Origin: Actinoplanes subtropicus
GTDB taxonomy: Bacteria > Actinomycetota > Actinomycetes > Mycobacteriales > Micromonosporaceae
Length of the DNA: 64,000 nt
NCBI RefSeq assembly: GCF_000721705.1
Contig: NZ_JOJL01000014.1
Location: 62,001 to 126,000 of the forward strand
Direction of reading: 5' to 3'
The notes under the pieces are model-generated. The model worked only from the letters and a program-made list of their open reading frames with translations. It did no database searches and was not told where the DNA came from. Within the stretch, counting starts at the first letter, position 1, and each line of letters begins with the position of its first letter. A program made the translations under genes and the position numbers. This document shows positions 27,662-36,162 of this stretch, piece after piece.

Positions 27662-30142
27662 TCAGTAACCGTATCGCCGCAGCCCCGAACGGCTGCGCAC
27701 GTGCAACTTCCGATAGATCTTCGTGAGATGCTGCTCGACGGTGCTCACCGTGATGAACAACGACTCGGCGATCTGCCGGTTGGTGACGCCGGCCGCGGCG
27801 AGGGCGGCCACCCGCCGTTCGGCGTCGGTGAGCTGAGAGCCGTCCTCGGTGGAGCGTTCCGCGGCCCGGTCGTGTTTCGCGGCGCGCCGGCGGCCGCCCG
27901 GTCCGGTCCGCCGCGAAACGGTCGGCGCAGCCGGCTCACCGACGCCCGGCAGGCAGGGTTCGCCGGCATCCGGCCGGCTCACGGCGGACGCCGGCGCCGG
28001 CCGGGACATGGTCAGCTCGGGTGGCCCGGCGGCGATCCGCCCGGCCTCGACCCCCCACCGCGTGATCAGCTCCAGGCAGGACCGGGTATGCAGGAGAGCA
28101 CTCTCCGGGTGGCCCATGGCCAGGTGATATCCGCCCAGCGCCAGGAGGTACGGCAGGGCGAACGGGGTGTCGAACATGGCGGGCGGCACCGGGACGGCCA
28201 GGTAGGACCGGGCGGCATCCGTGTCGCCCAGTTCGGTGCTGGCGCGAACCGCCACCGACAACGGCAGGCCCGCCGCCACGCCCCAGGCCGGTGCCGGGAC
28301 GACCTCGAGCACCTCCCGGATGCACTGCAGGGCTCTCGCGCTGTCGCCGGCCCGCAGCAGGGCCACCGATTCGATCGTCTCGATCATGGCCCGGCGCATC
28401 GGCGTCCGGCTGATCCACTCCTCTTTCAGCAGCCGCTCACACCAGGTGATCGCCTCCTCCAGCCGGCCCGTCTGCACCAACAGGACGAGGGCCGAGAGGG
28501 CCGGGGTGAGCGGCGCGCCCGTCCGGATGCCCAGCAAGATCTGATCGGCCCGATCGGTGCTCACGCCGCCGCACTTCAGGCTCGCCGCGGAGCTGAGGTA
28601 GGTGACCACGGCCATGGGGCCGGACCGGGTGAGCGGCGAGTCGCTGGGCAGGGTGTTCTCGTCGTCCGGCTCGGTTCCGCCGCCCGCCCGGCCGAAGATC
28701 GCCCAGAGGTGAGCGAGGCTCGAGTCGCCACCGCCCTGTTCGTCGGTGAGACGTAACAACTCGTCCGCCTCCGCGAACTCACCCCACCAGAGCATGTGGT
28801 TGACGGCGGTCACGATGTCGGGGCCGGTGAACAAGCCGGCCCGGGCGTCCCGGCCGAGTTCACCGAGGCGGCGCATGGCCCGGCTGGGATCGGTGTGCCA
28901 CTGCGCCTCGGCGAGCAGCACACCGGCCCGCGCGCGCTGGGTGTCATCGGAACTCGCCTCGACCGCGTGCCGCAGACTCAGCACCGCGCTCTCGACGTCG
29001 CCGCCGGCCATCGCCTCGCGGGCCGCTTCGCAGAGGATGACGACCCGCCACGGAGCCTTGCCGCCGTCCTGGGCGGCGATCAACTGCTCGGCCACGGCGC
29101 CGGCCGGCGCCCCGCTCAGGTGCAACAGCTCCGCGGCCCGCCGGTGCAGTTCCGGCAGGCCCGGCAACGGGATGTCGGCCAGGACGGCCGCCCGGGTCTG
29201 CGGGTGCCGGAACCATTCCCCCTCGAGCAGTCCCATCTCCCGCAGATCCCGGATGCTCTCGTCGACGAGGGCGACGTCCACCGCACCGAGCTCGGCGATC
29301 AGTTCCGGAGTCGCACAGCCGCCGAGCACCGCGATCGCCCGGGCAGCCGCGGCGGTCGACGGGGCGCACCGGTGCAGGCTGCGCTGGACGGTCTGCCGGA
29401 AATTCGCTCCCGGCTCGCCGGCGCCCGGGGCGGGCGCGGCGGCCAGATCATCCATCAGTGCCTGCAGCAGCAGCGGTATCCCCCCGGTGACCTGCGCGCA
29501 GAATTGCACCAGAGCATCGTCGACCGCGCCGCCCCACCGCTTCCGCAGCCGCTCGGCGATCTCGGCCGGGGCCAGCGGAGTGAGCCGAACCCGGTGGCAG
29601 AACGGCAGATGCAGCACCTCGGCCCGAAGACCCGCCATGTCGCGCTCGTACGACGTGCTCTCGGTCAGCACCACGACCACACCGGACGATTCGATCCGCC
29701 GGATGAGGTAGCTGACGGCCCGCAGCGACTGCTCGTCCGCGAAATGGACGTCGTCGATGCCGACCATGACCGGCCGGCCGCAAGCGAACTCCCGGACCGC
29801 GGCGCCCACCCGGTCCATCATGAAGAAGAAATCCTGGCCGTCCGCCCGGCCGCCGGGGACGGGCTCCGCCATCCCGGCCGCACACATGGATGGGATCAGA
29901 CGATCCAGGAGTCCGAACGGGTGGCCGCGTTCTCGCGCCGAACCGGTGACCACGAACGACCAGCCACCGCGGCGACCGGCGCGCTCGGCCATCGCCTGCA
30001 GGAGGGCCGTCTTCCCGCTGCCCACCGGGCCGCTGATGTGCAGCACCGAACCCTCGTCGCGCGTCGACGCCTCGTGGACATGGTCGAACAGAAGTAATTC
30101 CGGGAGAGGTTCGGTCAGTGTCACGGGCCTCCCGTCAGGCAT
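27662..30142 (-). CDS. LuxR-family LAL-type transcriptional regulator
   Basis: An 826-residue large ATP-binding LuxR regulator. A P-loop lies near the N-terminus (HISGPVGSGKTALLQ), with Walker B-like VMVGIDDVHFADEQSLRA. A long helical/TPR-like middle follows, and a C-terminal LuxR helix-turn-helix (LTDAERRVAALAAAGVTNRQ, then STVEQHLTKIYRKLHVRSR). Teicoplanin-type clusters pair such a LuxR with a StrR-type activator, as here. A perfect StrR-type operator lies about 200 bases upstream of its start, so StrR probably controls it. The start is uncertain: ATG at 30142, or GTG at 30124 behind GGGAGG. The dpg operon follows on the same strand after 150 bases. Confidence 0.9.
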   Translation of the reverse strand: MPDGRPVTLTEPLPELLLFDHVHEASTRDEGSVLHISGPVGSGKTALLQAMAERAGRRGGWSFVVTGSARERGHPFGLLDRLIPSMCAAGMAEPVPGGRADGQDFFFMMDRVGAAVREFACGRPVMVGIDDVHFADEQSLRAVSYLIRRIESSGVVVVLTESTSYERDMAGLRAEVLHLPFCHRVRLTPLAPAEIAERLRKRWGGAVDDALVQFCAQVTGGIPLLLQALMDDLAAAPAPGAGEPGANFRQTVQRSLHRCAPSTAAAARAIAVLGGCATPELIAELGAVDVALVDESIRDLREMGLLEGEWFRHPQTRAAVLADIPLPGLPELHRRAAELLHLSGAPAGAVAEQLIAAQDGGKAPWRVVILCEAAREAMAGGDVESAVLSLRHAVEASSDDTQRARAGVLLAEAQWHTDPSRAMRRLGELGRDARAGLFTGPDIVTAVNHMLWWGEFAEADELLRLTDEQGGGDSSLAHLWAIFGRAGGGTEPDDENTLPSDSPLTRSGPMAVVTYLSSAASLKCGGVSTDRADQILLGIRTGAPLTPALSALVLLVQTGRLEEAITWCERLLKEEWISRTPMRRAMIETIESVALLRAGDSARALQCIREVLEVVPAPAWGVAAGLPLSVAVRASTELGDTDAARSYLAVPVPPAMFDTPFALPYLLALGGYHLAMGHPESALLHTRSCLELITRWGVEAGRIAAGPPELTMSRPAPASAVSRPDAGEPCLPGVGEPAAPTVSRRTGPGGRRRAAKHDRAAERSTEDGSQLTDAERRVAALAAAGVTNRQIAESLFITVSTVEQHLTKIYRKLHVRSRSGLRRYGY

Positions 30143-30337
30143 TCCCGTCGCGATACCGGCCGAAGCATAACGAAGTGGAGCTTTTGAGGGAAACGCCTGT
30201 CCACATCGGACAAGAGGGCATTTATTGCAGGCCAAGGGCCGTTATCCGGCGCGCGGACCCACCTCTGAGTTGACTGTGAATGCGCGCCGACCGCACGCTT
30301 CAAAACTTCACTACCGCGTATTGCCAGCTCAGGTTCG

Positions 30338-30382
30338 CCGGCGGTGTCCAACTGTCCGTTCCCGGCAGTTGGACACCGCCGG
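30338..30382. promoter_or_regulatory. StrR/Bbr-type operator upstream of luxR
   Basis: Perfect 17-bp inverted repeat: CCGGCGGTGTCCAACTG (30338-30354), an 11-base spacer, then CAGTTGGACACCGCCGG (30366-30382). Inside it is GTCCAA-N17-TTGGAC, the pattern reported for the glycopeptide activator Dbv4, and it matches the 9-N11-9 geometry of StrR sites. It lies between strR and luxR, both on the minus strand, so it is placed to activate luxR and perhaps genes beyond. Confidence 0.9.
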
Positions 30383-30421
30383 TGGGGCTTGTTCGCGAGA
30401 GGCACCCGTCGCGGCGCGCCG

Positions 30422-31411
30422 TCAGCTGGCCATGCGCTCGCCCGGCCCGACCCGGGTGGCGAAATCCGACCACAGGTCCGCCAGCTGACGGGCCAGGTCG
30501 GCCACCACGTCGGCGCAGTGCGGGGGCACGTTGTCCACGATGGCCTCCCACTCCTTCGCCCAGCGGGAGTGCAGGGAGAGAAGCCGCAGCAGGTTACGGC
30601 CGGTGTCGGTGTACCGGAGCGCCGGGTCGCTCATCAGCCGGTTGACGGTGGAGCTGTCGAGCACCGGTTCCGGCCGTTTCCCGGGCCGGACCAGGTTCAA
30701 TGGGTGCTGCTCCCGGTCCGGGGCGGTCCCGGTCGCGGGCGCGCCGTCGCGGGCGCGCCGGGTCGGCACCAGGTCCGCGCCGCTGTGCAGCCGGTTACGG
30801 ACGTCCCGGGCCGTTTCCGGGGAGATCGCCGCGGCCTTGGCGACCTGCCGGAGCGACAGGTGGGGGTTCTCGGACATCAGCCGCCCGGCGAGCAGGCGGC
30901 CCGCGCTGCAGTCCAGCGGGCGTACCCGGCCGTCCTGTCCGATCCGGCTGGAGTCGCGGGCCGAGGTTCCGGCGACCCGCCTGCGGATGTCGGCGACCGT
31001 ACCCGGGGAGATGCCGGTCACCGCGGCGACCCGGCGATCCGACCACTGGGGGTGCGAGACCGCGATGCGCTCGGCGGCACGCTTGCGATCGGCCAGGGCG
31101 AGCGGAAGACCGTGCGAGATGTTCAGCCATACCGACAACACGAACGCGTCGTCCTCGGGGCCGTCGTAGAACCGTCCGGCGATCGTCGCCTCCCCCCGCC
31201 GGAGCGCCGCGTGGACGCGATGGGCGCCGTCGATGACGCGCATCGTCGGCCGGTGCACCACGATGGGCGGCAACTCCCCTTGCGTCGCGACCATCGCCTC
31301 CACGTGCACCAGATCGGCGCCGGCGAGCCGGGGCGACCCGCTGAGGCTGAGTGAACTGATCTCCATCTCGATGATCGGCTGGTGGCTGATGTCCTCTTCG
31401 TCGGGCGTCAA
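30422..31411 (-). CDS. StrR-type pathway-specific transcriptional activator
   Basis: A 329-residue ParB/Srx-fold DNA-binding regulator, related to StrR, Bbr, Dbv4 and Tei15*. Visible features are an N-terminal ParB-like segment (LPPIVVHRPTMRVIDGAHRVHAALRRGE), then two helix-turn-helix-like repeats (WSDRRVAAVTGISPGTVADI and LSLRQVAKAAAISPETARDV). The start is TTG at 31411, chosen because AGGAG precedes it by five bases and it gives family length. It binds GTCCAA/TTGGAC-type sites in other clusters, and two such sites occur in this window. Confidence 0.92.
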   Translation of the reverse strand: MTPDEEDISHQPIIEMEISSLSLSGSPRLAGADLVHVEAMVATQGELPPIVVHRPTMRVIDGAHRVHAALRRGEATIAGRFYDGPEDDAFVLSVWLNISHGLPLALADRKRAAERIAVSHPQWSDRRVAAVTGISPGTVADIRRRVAGTSARDSSRIGQDGRVRPLDCSAGRLLAGRLMSENPHLSLRQVAKAAAISPETARDVRNRLHSGADLVPTRRARDGAPATGTAPDREQHPLNLVRPGKRPEPVLDSSTVNRLMSDPALRYTDTGRNLLRLLSLHSRWAKEWEAIVDNVPPHCADVVADLARQLADLWSDFATRVGPGERMAS

Positions 31412-32038
31412 TGCAACTCCTAGACTCGTGACGCGCGCTCGACGCGCAACCGGCACGCAGGTGAGTCGACGCGCCCCGGTGAGATGGGGCACAGCCGACC
31501 CGACTGGCTCATCTGGCTGTGCGCCTTCCGGCCGCGAGCAACGTCGCGCGCCGCCCGGCGACGGATGTCCGGGCCGTGCGAGGCGAGCTGCCGGCGACCG
31601 GCCGTGGCGAATCCGGGCAGGGCGGTACGGCCCGGCCGGGATGTCCGTCGCGGCGGGCGACACAGAAATGGCCGCACGAAAGGCCGGCGGGCGAATGGTA
31701 ATGAGTGCCCGGCCGTTCTGGCTTTCCGTTGAGAAGGTGAACCGGCGATCGGCCCACCGCGACCATGGTGGTGACCGACCGGAAGATCGCTTTGGATCAG
31801 CCTGAAGACATCGCTCTTCTCCCCGTGCTCGCTACCAATCGGCCGCGCGGCTTTCCAGCCGGGCGCGATGCCGGATCATCTACCAGCCGACCGAAATTAA
31901 CATCGACCCTGAGCGAACCGTAACCCCTATCCTACGGAGCGTGCGCACCCCTAAGACCCGCCACCCCCTACCCGACTATGCGCGCCTTGCGGCATCTAGC
32001 ACGTCTTGGCGAGGGTCGCACCGAAATCGTCGTGATCC
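31412..32038. other. Long non-coding region upstream of strR
   Basis: About 630 bases with only short spurious frames. 31895-31945 is an AT-enriched patch (AAATTAACATCGACC) that could be a promoter reading toward strR, leaving a long 5' region. No StrR-type operator, tRNA or clear terminator was found. Confidence 0.5.
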
Positions 32039-33100
32039 TCAGCGGGATACCCCAGCGGCGACTTGTCCGAATTCGCCGGAAGGCGCGGCAAGCGTACGTC
32101 CCATCAGCGTCGACAGACTCGCTGCGACGTCGGCGATCTCCCGGATGTCGGATTCGGGTAGCGCCTGATCACCATCACAGAGTGCCGACTTCGGATTCGG
32201 GTGAACGTCGATGAGAAGCCCGTCCGCGCCCACGGCGATCGCCGCCCGGGCCAGCGGCACCACGAGATCGCGGCGGCCGCCCGAGTGCGAGGGATCCACG
32301 ATCACCGGCAGATGGGAGAGCCGCTGCGCCACCGGCACCGCGCTGATGTCCAGCGTGTTGCGGGTGGCGGTCTCGAACGTCCGGATGCCACGTTCACACA
32401 ACACGATGTTCAGGTTGCCGCGTTGCGCGATGTACTCGGCCGCGCTCAGCCACTCGTCGATCGTCGCGCTGAAACCGCGTTTGAGCAGGACCGGTTTGCC
32501 GGCCGAACCCACCGCTTGGAGCAGCGCGAAGTTCTGCATGTTGCGGGCACCGACCTGGAGCATGTCGGCGTACTTCGCCACCACGTCGACCCCCGCCGGG
32601 TCGACGACCTCGGTGACGACCGCCAGGCCCGTCTCGGCCCGCACGTCGGCCAGGATGCGCAGGCCCTGTTCGCCGAGCCCCTGGTAGGCGTACGGCGAGG
32701 TCCGCGGCTTGAAGGCACCGCCGCGCAGCATCGAGGCGCCGGCGGACTTCGCCATCCGGGCCGCCTCCAGCGTCTGCTCCGGGGACTCCACGGCGCACGG
32801 TCCGGCGATCACGGTCAGCGTGCCCGGCCCGATCGGCACCCCGCCGACCCGGATCTGCGAGCGCGCCGGATGATGCTCCCTGCTGACGAGCTTGTACGGC
32901 ACCGAAACCCGGATCACCTGGAGCACGCCCGCCAGGCTGCCCAGGTTGAGCGCCTCGAAGTCGGTCACGTCGCCGACCAGGCCGACGATGGTGCGGGAGA
33001 GCCCGCGGCTGACGAACGCCTGTCCACTCACCGACCGGACGAGGCCGACGACCGCCTCCACCTCCGCCGCCGTGGCCTCCGGCGCCATCACAACGACCAT
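32039..33100 (-). CDS. DAHP synthase, type I-beta with N-terminal regulatory domain
   Basis: A 353-residue enzyme joining PEP and erythrose 4-phosphate, the entry to the shikimate pathway. The N-terminal about 70 residues form a ferredoxin-like regulatory domain (MVVVMAPEATAAEVEAVV), as in Bacillus/Thermotoga-type enzymes. The barrel shows IAGPCAVESPEQ, MLRGGAFKPRTSPYAYQGLG, KPVLLKRGFSATIDEWL and VDPSHSGGRRD, all catalytic or metal-binding segments. ATG at 33100 follows GGGAGAAA. A cluster copy presumably escapes housekeeping feedback control and raises aromatic supply. It shares PEP with the phosphonate pathway next door. Confidence 0.94.
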   Translation of the reverse strand: MVVVMAPEATAAEVEAVVGLVRSVSGQAFVSRGLSRTIVGLVGDVTDFEALNLGSLAGVLQVIRVSVPYKLVSREHHPARSQIRVGGVPIGPGTLTVIAGPCAVESPEQTLEAARMAKSAGASMLRGGAFKPRTSPYAYQGLGEQGLRILADVRAETGLAVVTEVVDPAGVDVVAKYADMLQVGARNMQNFALLQAVGSAGKPVLLKRGFSATIDEWLSAAEYIAQRGNLNIVLCERGIRTFETATRNTLDISAVPVAQRLSHLPVIVDPSHSGGRRDLVVPLARAAIAVGADGLLIDVHPNPKSALCDGDQALPESDIREIADVAASLSTLMGRTLAAPSGEFGQVAAGVSR

Positions 33101-33171
33101 GACAGTTTCTCCCCTCTCGCGTCCGCGGCCCGCACAAGGGGATACTAAGCACGACCGATGACCCGAGAATG

Positions 33172-33248
33172 GTGTCCGACTGTCCATTTTGAAGACACCG
33201 GCGGAAACGCGCCGGAAATGGTTTTCGAACGCTTGCGCAGTCGGACAC
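33172..33248. promoter_or_regulatory. Widely spaced StrR-like half-sites upstream of DAHP synthase
   Basis: GTGTCCGACTG (33172-33182) and its exact complement CAGTCGGACAC (33238-33248) are separated by 55 bases, about 70 bases before the DAHP synthase start. Each arm resembles the StrR half-site GTTCGACTG. The usual spacing is 11, so binding would need two dimers or looping. A shorter GGTGTC-N17-GACACC also occurs at 33171-33199. Confidence 0.45.
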
Positions 33249-33290
33249 AGCGCATTCCGGCCAACATTTGCCAACGCCGGGGCCGAGCGT

Positions 33291-33731
33291 TCAAACGGTA
33301 TTGAGATCCTTGCTGAACCGGTGCGGCACCACCCGGTAGCCGGCCGCTTCGTAGAACCGGTGGGCCGCCGTGCGGTGCGCCGCGCTGGTCAGCTCCAGCT
33401 TGGCGCAGCCGCGCTGCCGGGCCGCCGTCTCCGCCGCGCGCAGCAGCCGGCCGCCGATGCCCGTGCCGCGGCGCGCCGACTCGACGACCAGCGCGGTGAG
33501 CCGGGCCCGGTCGGCGCCCGGCTCGTGGAAGAACACCGTGACGTGCAGGCATGCCACCCCGACGACCCGGCCGTCGAGTTCCGCGACGAGCACGGTGTCG
33601 GTGTCGGTGTCGGCCAGCTGCTTGATGCGTTCCGGCAGCGTAGTGACCTGCTGCGGGTAACCCAGCTCGGCCAGCAGCGGCGCCATCTCCGGCGCGTCCT
33701 CGGGCATCGCGGTCCGAATCGTCAACGGCAT
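33291..33731 (-). CDS. GNAT acetyltransferase, PhnO-like
   Basis: A 146-residue single-domain acetyl-CoA-dependent N-acetyltransferase. The acetyl-CoA loop is RRGTGIGGRLL, preceded by LTALVVESA. The pattern ACLHVTVFFHEPG and the end TAAHRFYEAAGYRVVPHRFSKDL resemble the aminoalkylphosphonate acetyltransferase PhnO. Next to a phosphonate operon, N-acetylation of aminoethylphosphonate or of a toxic product for self-protection is a reasonable inference, not proven. It stands alone, 125 bases after the exporter gene that ends the operon. Confidence 0.8.
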   Translation of the reverse strand: MPLTIRTAMPEDAPEMAPLLAELGYPQQVTTLPERIKQLADTDTDTVLVAELDGRVVGVACLHVTVFFHEPGADRARLTALVVESARRGTGIGGRLLRAAETAARQRGCAKLELTSAAHRTAAHRFYEAAGYRVVPHRFSKDLNTV

Positions 33732-33856
33732 GCGGGGCAGTTTAGCCCTCGCCCCGGACGCCCTCGCCGCAGCGGCGCCACCACCGGTCGATCACGTCGC
33801 CGGGCCGGATGCTTGCCGCGCGGAAACGGGCGGTACGACCTCCAGCCGGCCGAGTG

Positions 33857-35104
33857 CTATTCCGGAACAGCCGTCGAATCGACTCGCTCCGATGACAAGG
33901 TAATCGTCCGTACGTCGGCCGGCAGCAAGGTCAGCAGCTTCGTGGCCAGATACAGCGTGCCCGCGCCGAGCAGCAGCGGCGCGGCTCCTACGACCGTCGC
34001 GAGGAATCCGCCCGAGAAATATCCGATCGGCCGCAACGAAAGCGACCCCAGCCAGTCGTAGGACGACACGCGGGACAGCGCGTCGGGTGCGAGCTGACGT
34101 TGCAGCACGGTGAACCACAGCGAGTCGGGCAGCGTAACGGCGATGCCGGCCGGCACCGCCGCCACGATGACGACCCAGGACGGGGCACGCACGGCCAGGA
34201 CGAACAGCACCGGCGCGCCGAGCAGGTCGACCAGGCGGCAGAACACCAGCGGCCGCCGCGGCCGGACCCGCAGCGCCAGGGCATCGCCGACGATCTGGCC
34301 GACGCTCATCGCCGCGACGGTGACGCCCCAGATCAGAGCTCCACCCGCGCGCTGCAGGAGCAGCAACGGGCCGACGACCAGGAAGACCGCCTGGGCCAAC
34401 TGCCCGACCATGAAGCCGAGGATGGTCGACCACACCCACGGACGGGTGATCACTTCCCGGAAGCCGGCGGCGAGATCGGCGACGAACGAGGTGCGGTCGG
34501 TGCGCGGCGCCGGCCGCACGTCGATCCGCGACAGCAGCCACCCACCGACCAGGAACGTGAACGCATCGATCAACAGTGCGACGCCCGCGTCGCCACTGAC
34601 CGCCAGCACGGACGCGACAAGCGGCCCGAGGCTACCGGCGATGCTCCGGACCAGCGACAGCAGCGCGTTCGCCGGTTGCAGCAGCTCATCCGGCACGACC
34701 TGGGCGGTCAGCCCGTTCACCGACGGGAAGTAGAACGCGAGGGCGGTTCCGGTGCACGCCTGCGCGAGCACGGCGATCCAGAGGTGGAAGGCACCCGTGA
34801 CGAGCATGATTCCGATGGCGGCCTGAGCCGCGGCGCTCACCAGGTTCGTCACGACCATGACCTTGTGGCGGGGCAGACGGTCGGCCCAGACGCCGCCGAC
34901 GAGCAGGAACAGGACCGTCGGAACGCTGCTGGCCACCAGGACGAGGCTGTAGTCGTGGGCCGATCGGGTCAGGCTCAGCACACCCAGCGACAGCGCGACC
35001 GGGCTGAGCATGCTGCCGAAGATCGAAGTTGCCTGAGCCAGGAACTGATAACGGAAAGCGGGAACGCGAAGGGGCGCCGTCCAGTGCTGCCCGGCGGCGC
35101 TCAT
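33857..35104 (-). CDS. MFS exporter (EntS-like)
   Basis: A 415-residue membrane protein with 12 hydrophobic segments, starting FRYQFLAQATSIFGSMLSPVALSLGVLSL and carrying the loop-2/3 motif GGVWADRLPRHKVMVV of the major facilitator superfamily. It resembles the EntS-like group of siderophore and antibiotic exporters. It is the last gene of the long operon and overlaps the FemAB-like gene (ATGA), so it probably exports the phosphonate product or an intermediate. The glycopeptide has its own ABC exporter at the window end. Confidence 0.9.
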   Translation of the reverse strand: MSAAGQHWTAPLRVPAFRYQFLAQATSIFGSMLSPVALSLGVLSLTRSAHDYSLVLVASSVPTVLFLLVGGVWADRLPRHKVMVVTNLVSAAAQAAIGIMLVTGAFHLWIAVLAQACTGTALAFYFPSVNGLTAQVVPDELLQPANALLSLVRSIAGSLGPLVASVLAVSGDAGVALLIDAFTFLVGGWLLSRIDVRPAPRTDRTSFVADLAAGFREVITRPWVWSTILGFMVGQLAQAVFLVVGPLLLLQRAGGALIWGVTVAAMSVGQIVGDALALRVRPRRPLVFCRLVDLLGAPVLFVLAVRAPSWVVIVAAVPAGIAVTLPDSLWFTVLQRQLAPDALSRVSSYDWLGSLSLRPIGYFSGGFLATVVGAAPLLLGAGTLYLATKLLTLLPADVRTITLSSERVDSTAVPE

Positions 35105-36162
35105 CGGTCGCCGCCCGCGTCACCGCCGACCGCCCAGACGGACGAGAGCGTCGCACCCCGCAACATCTTCGGCCGGCTCGAGCCCAGGCCCAGCTGCAGG
35201 AGCCGGCAACCGTTCTCGATCGCGAACCGCAGGGGTGCGTAGACCAATGCCTCCACGTACGCGTAGTGCCGGTGCGCCGATTCCGCGAGCCCGATCTCGT
35301 AGAGCTCGAGAACGTCGCCGTGCCGGCATCCGAACGACACCGCCAGCAGCTCGCCGCCGGGATCCCGGACGGTGAAGGCCAGCCGCCGGCCCAGCGCGGC
35401 ACTGGCCCAGCCGGTCAGCCGCATGGCCGCGAGTCGCGGGTGGTCCGGGATGCCGTGCCGGGCCTTCACCGCGGCGACCAGGCCGGCCGACTCCGTGATC
35501 GCGTCCGCGGCCGGCACCGTCCGGCTCCGCAGCCCCCGCCGCCGCAGGCCGTCGAGGTCACGCCGTACGGTCGAGCGTCGCCCGGAGCTGAGCCCGCGAA
35601 GGTACGCCTCGATGCCCAGAGCGGGCACCGCCAGCTCGGCGAACTCGTCCACCGCACACGCGGCCCGGCGACCGCCCGCCCCGGCGCCGACGAAGGAATC
35701 CAGCTGAGCCTCGCGGACGTACAGCGAAGCACCCCGCAGGCCCCGCTCCCCGGCCTCGGCGAAGGCGCGCCCGACCAGCGCCGTTCCGACCCGGTGCCGT
35801 TCGGCGCCGGTCAGCTGCCCGGCCACGCTGTAGCCGGCGACGAGGTCGGCGGCCCCACCGATCAGCAGGTAGTCCCGCGCGTCCCCGCCGGAGCCGAAGA
35901 TCTCCGGAGCGACTTGCCGCGGATCGAACAACCCGCTCGCGAAACGGGGCCGGATGCTGCGCCACATCGGCAGCAGGCCGACCACCGCACCGTCCGACTC
36001 GGCCAGCACCCAGGAGACGGCCCACTGGGCGTCGGGTGCCCGCCGGAGCAGGTCCTGCGGCGCCAATGCGGCGGAGATCTGCCACCACCGGCGGGCTGCC
36101 AGCCCGGGTGGCAGGTCGGCCTGCTCCCGCACCGACACCGTCATGGCGACGCCCACACTCAT
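35101..36162 (-). CDS. FemAB/BioF2-like acyl or aminoacyl transferase
   Basis: A 353-residue protein with two GNAT-like halves, of the Acetyltransf_6 (FemAB-related) group. The Arg-rich segment LSSGRRSTVRRDLDGLRRRGL is followed by VKARHGIPDHPRLAA, then VSFGCRHGDVLELYEIGL and AYVEALVYAPLRFAIENGCRLLQLGLG, typical of the family. FemAB relatives use aminoacyl-tRNA to form amides, and tRNA-dependent transferases are known in other phosphonate pathways such as dehydrophos. A role in adding an amino acid to a phosphonate amine is therefore plausible. It overlaps both neighbours by ATGA. Confidence 0.75.
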   Translation of the reverse strand: MSVGVAMTVSVREQADLPPGLAARRWWQISAALAPQDLLRRAPDAQWAVSWVLAESDGAVVGLLPMWRSIRPRFASGLFDPRQVAPEIFGSGGDARDYLLIGGAADLVAGYSVAGQLTGAERHRVGTALVGRAFAEAGERGLRGASLYVREAQLDSFVGAGAGGRRAACAVDEFAELAVPALGIEAYLRGLSSGRRSTVRRDLDGLRRRGLRSRTVPAADAITESAGLVAAVKARHGIPDHPRLAAMRLTGWASAALGRRLAFTVRDPGGELLAVSFGCRHGDVLELYEIGLAESAHRHYAYVEALVYAPLRFAIENGCRLLQLGLGSSRPKMLRGATLSSVWAVGGDAGGDR

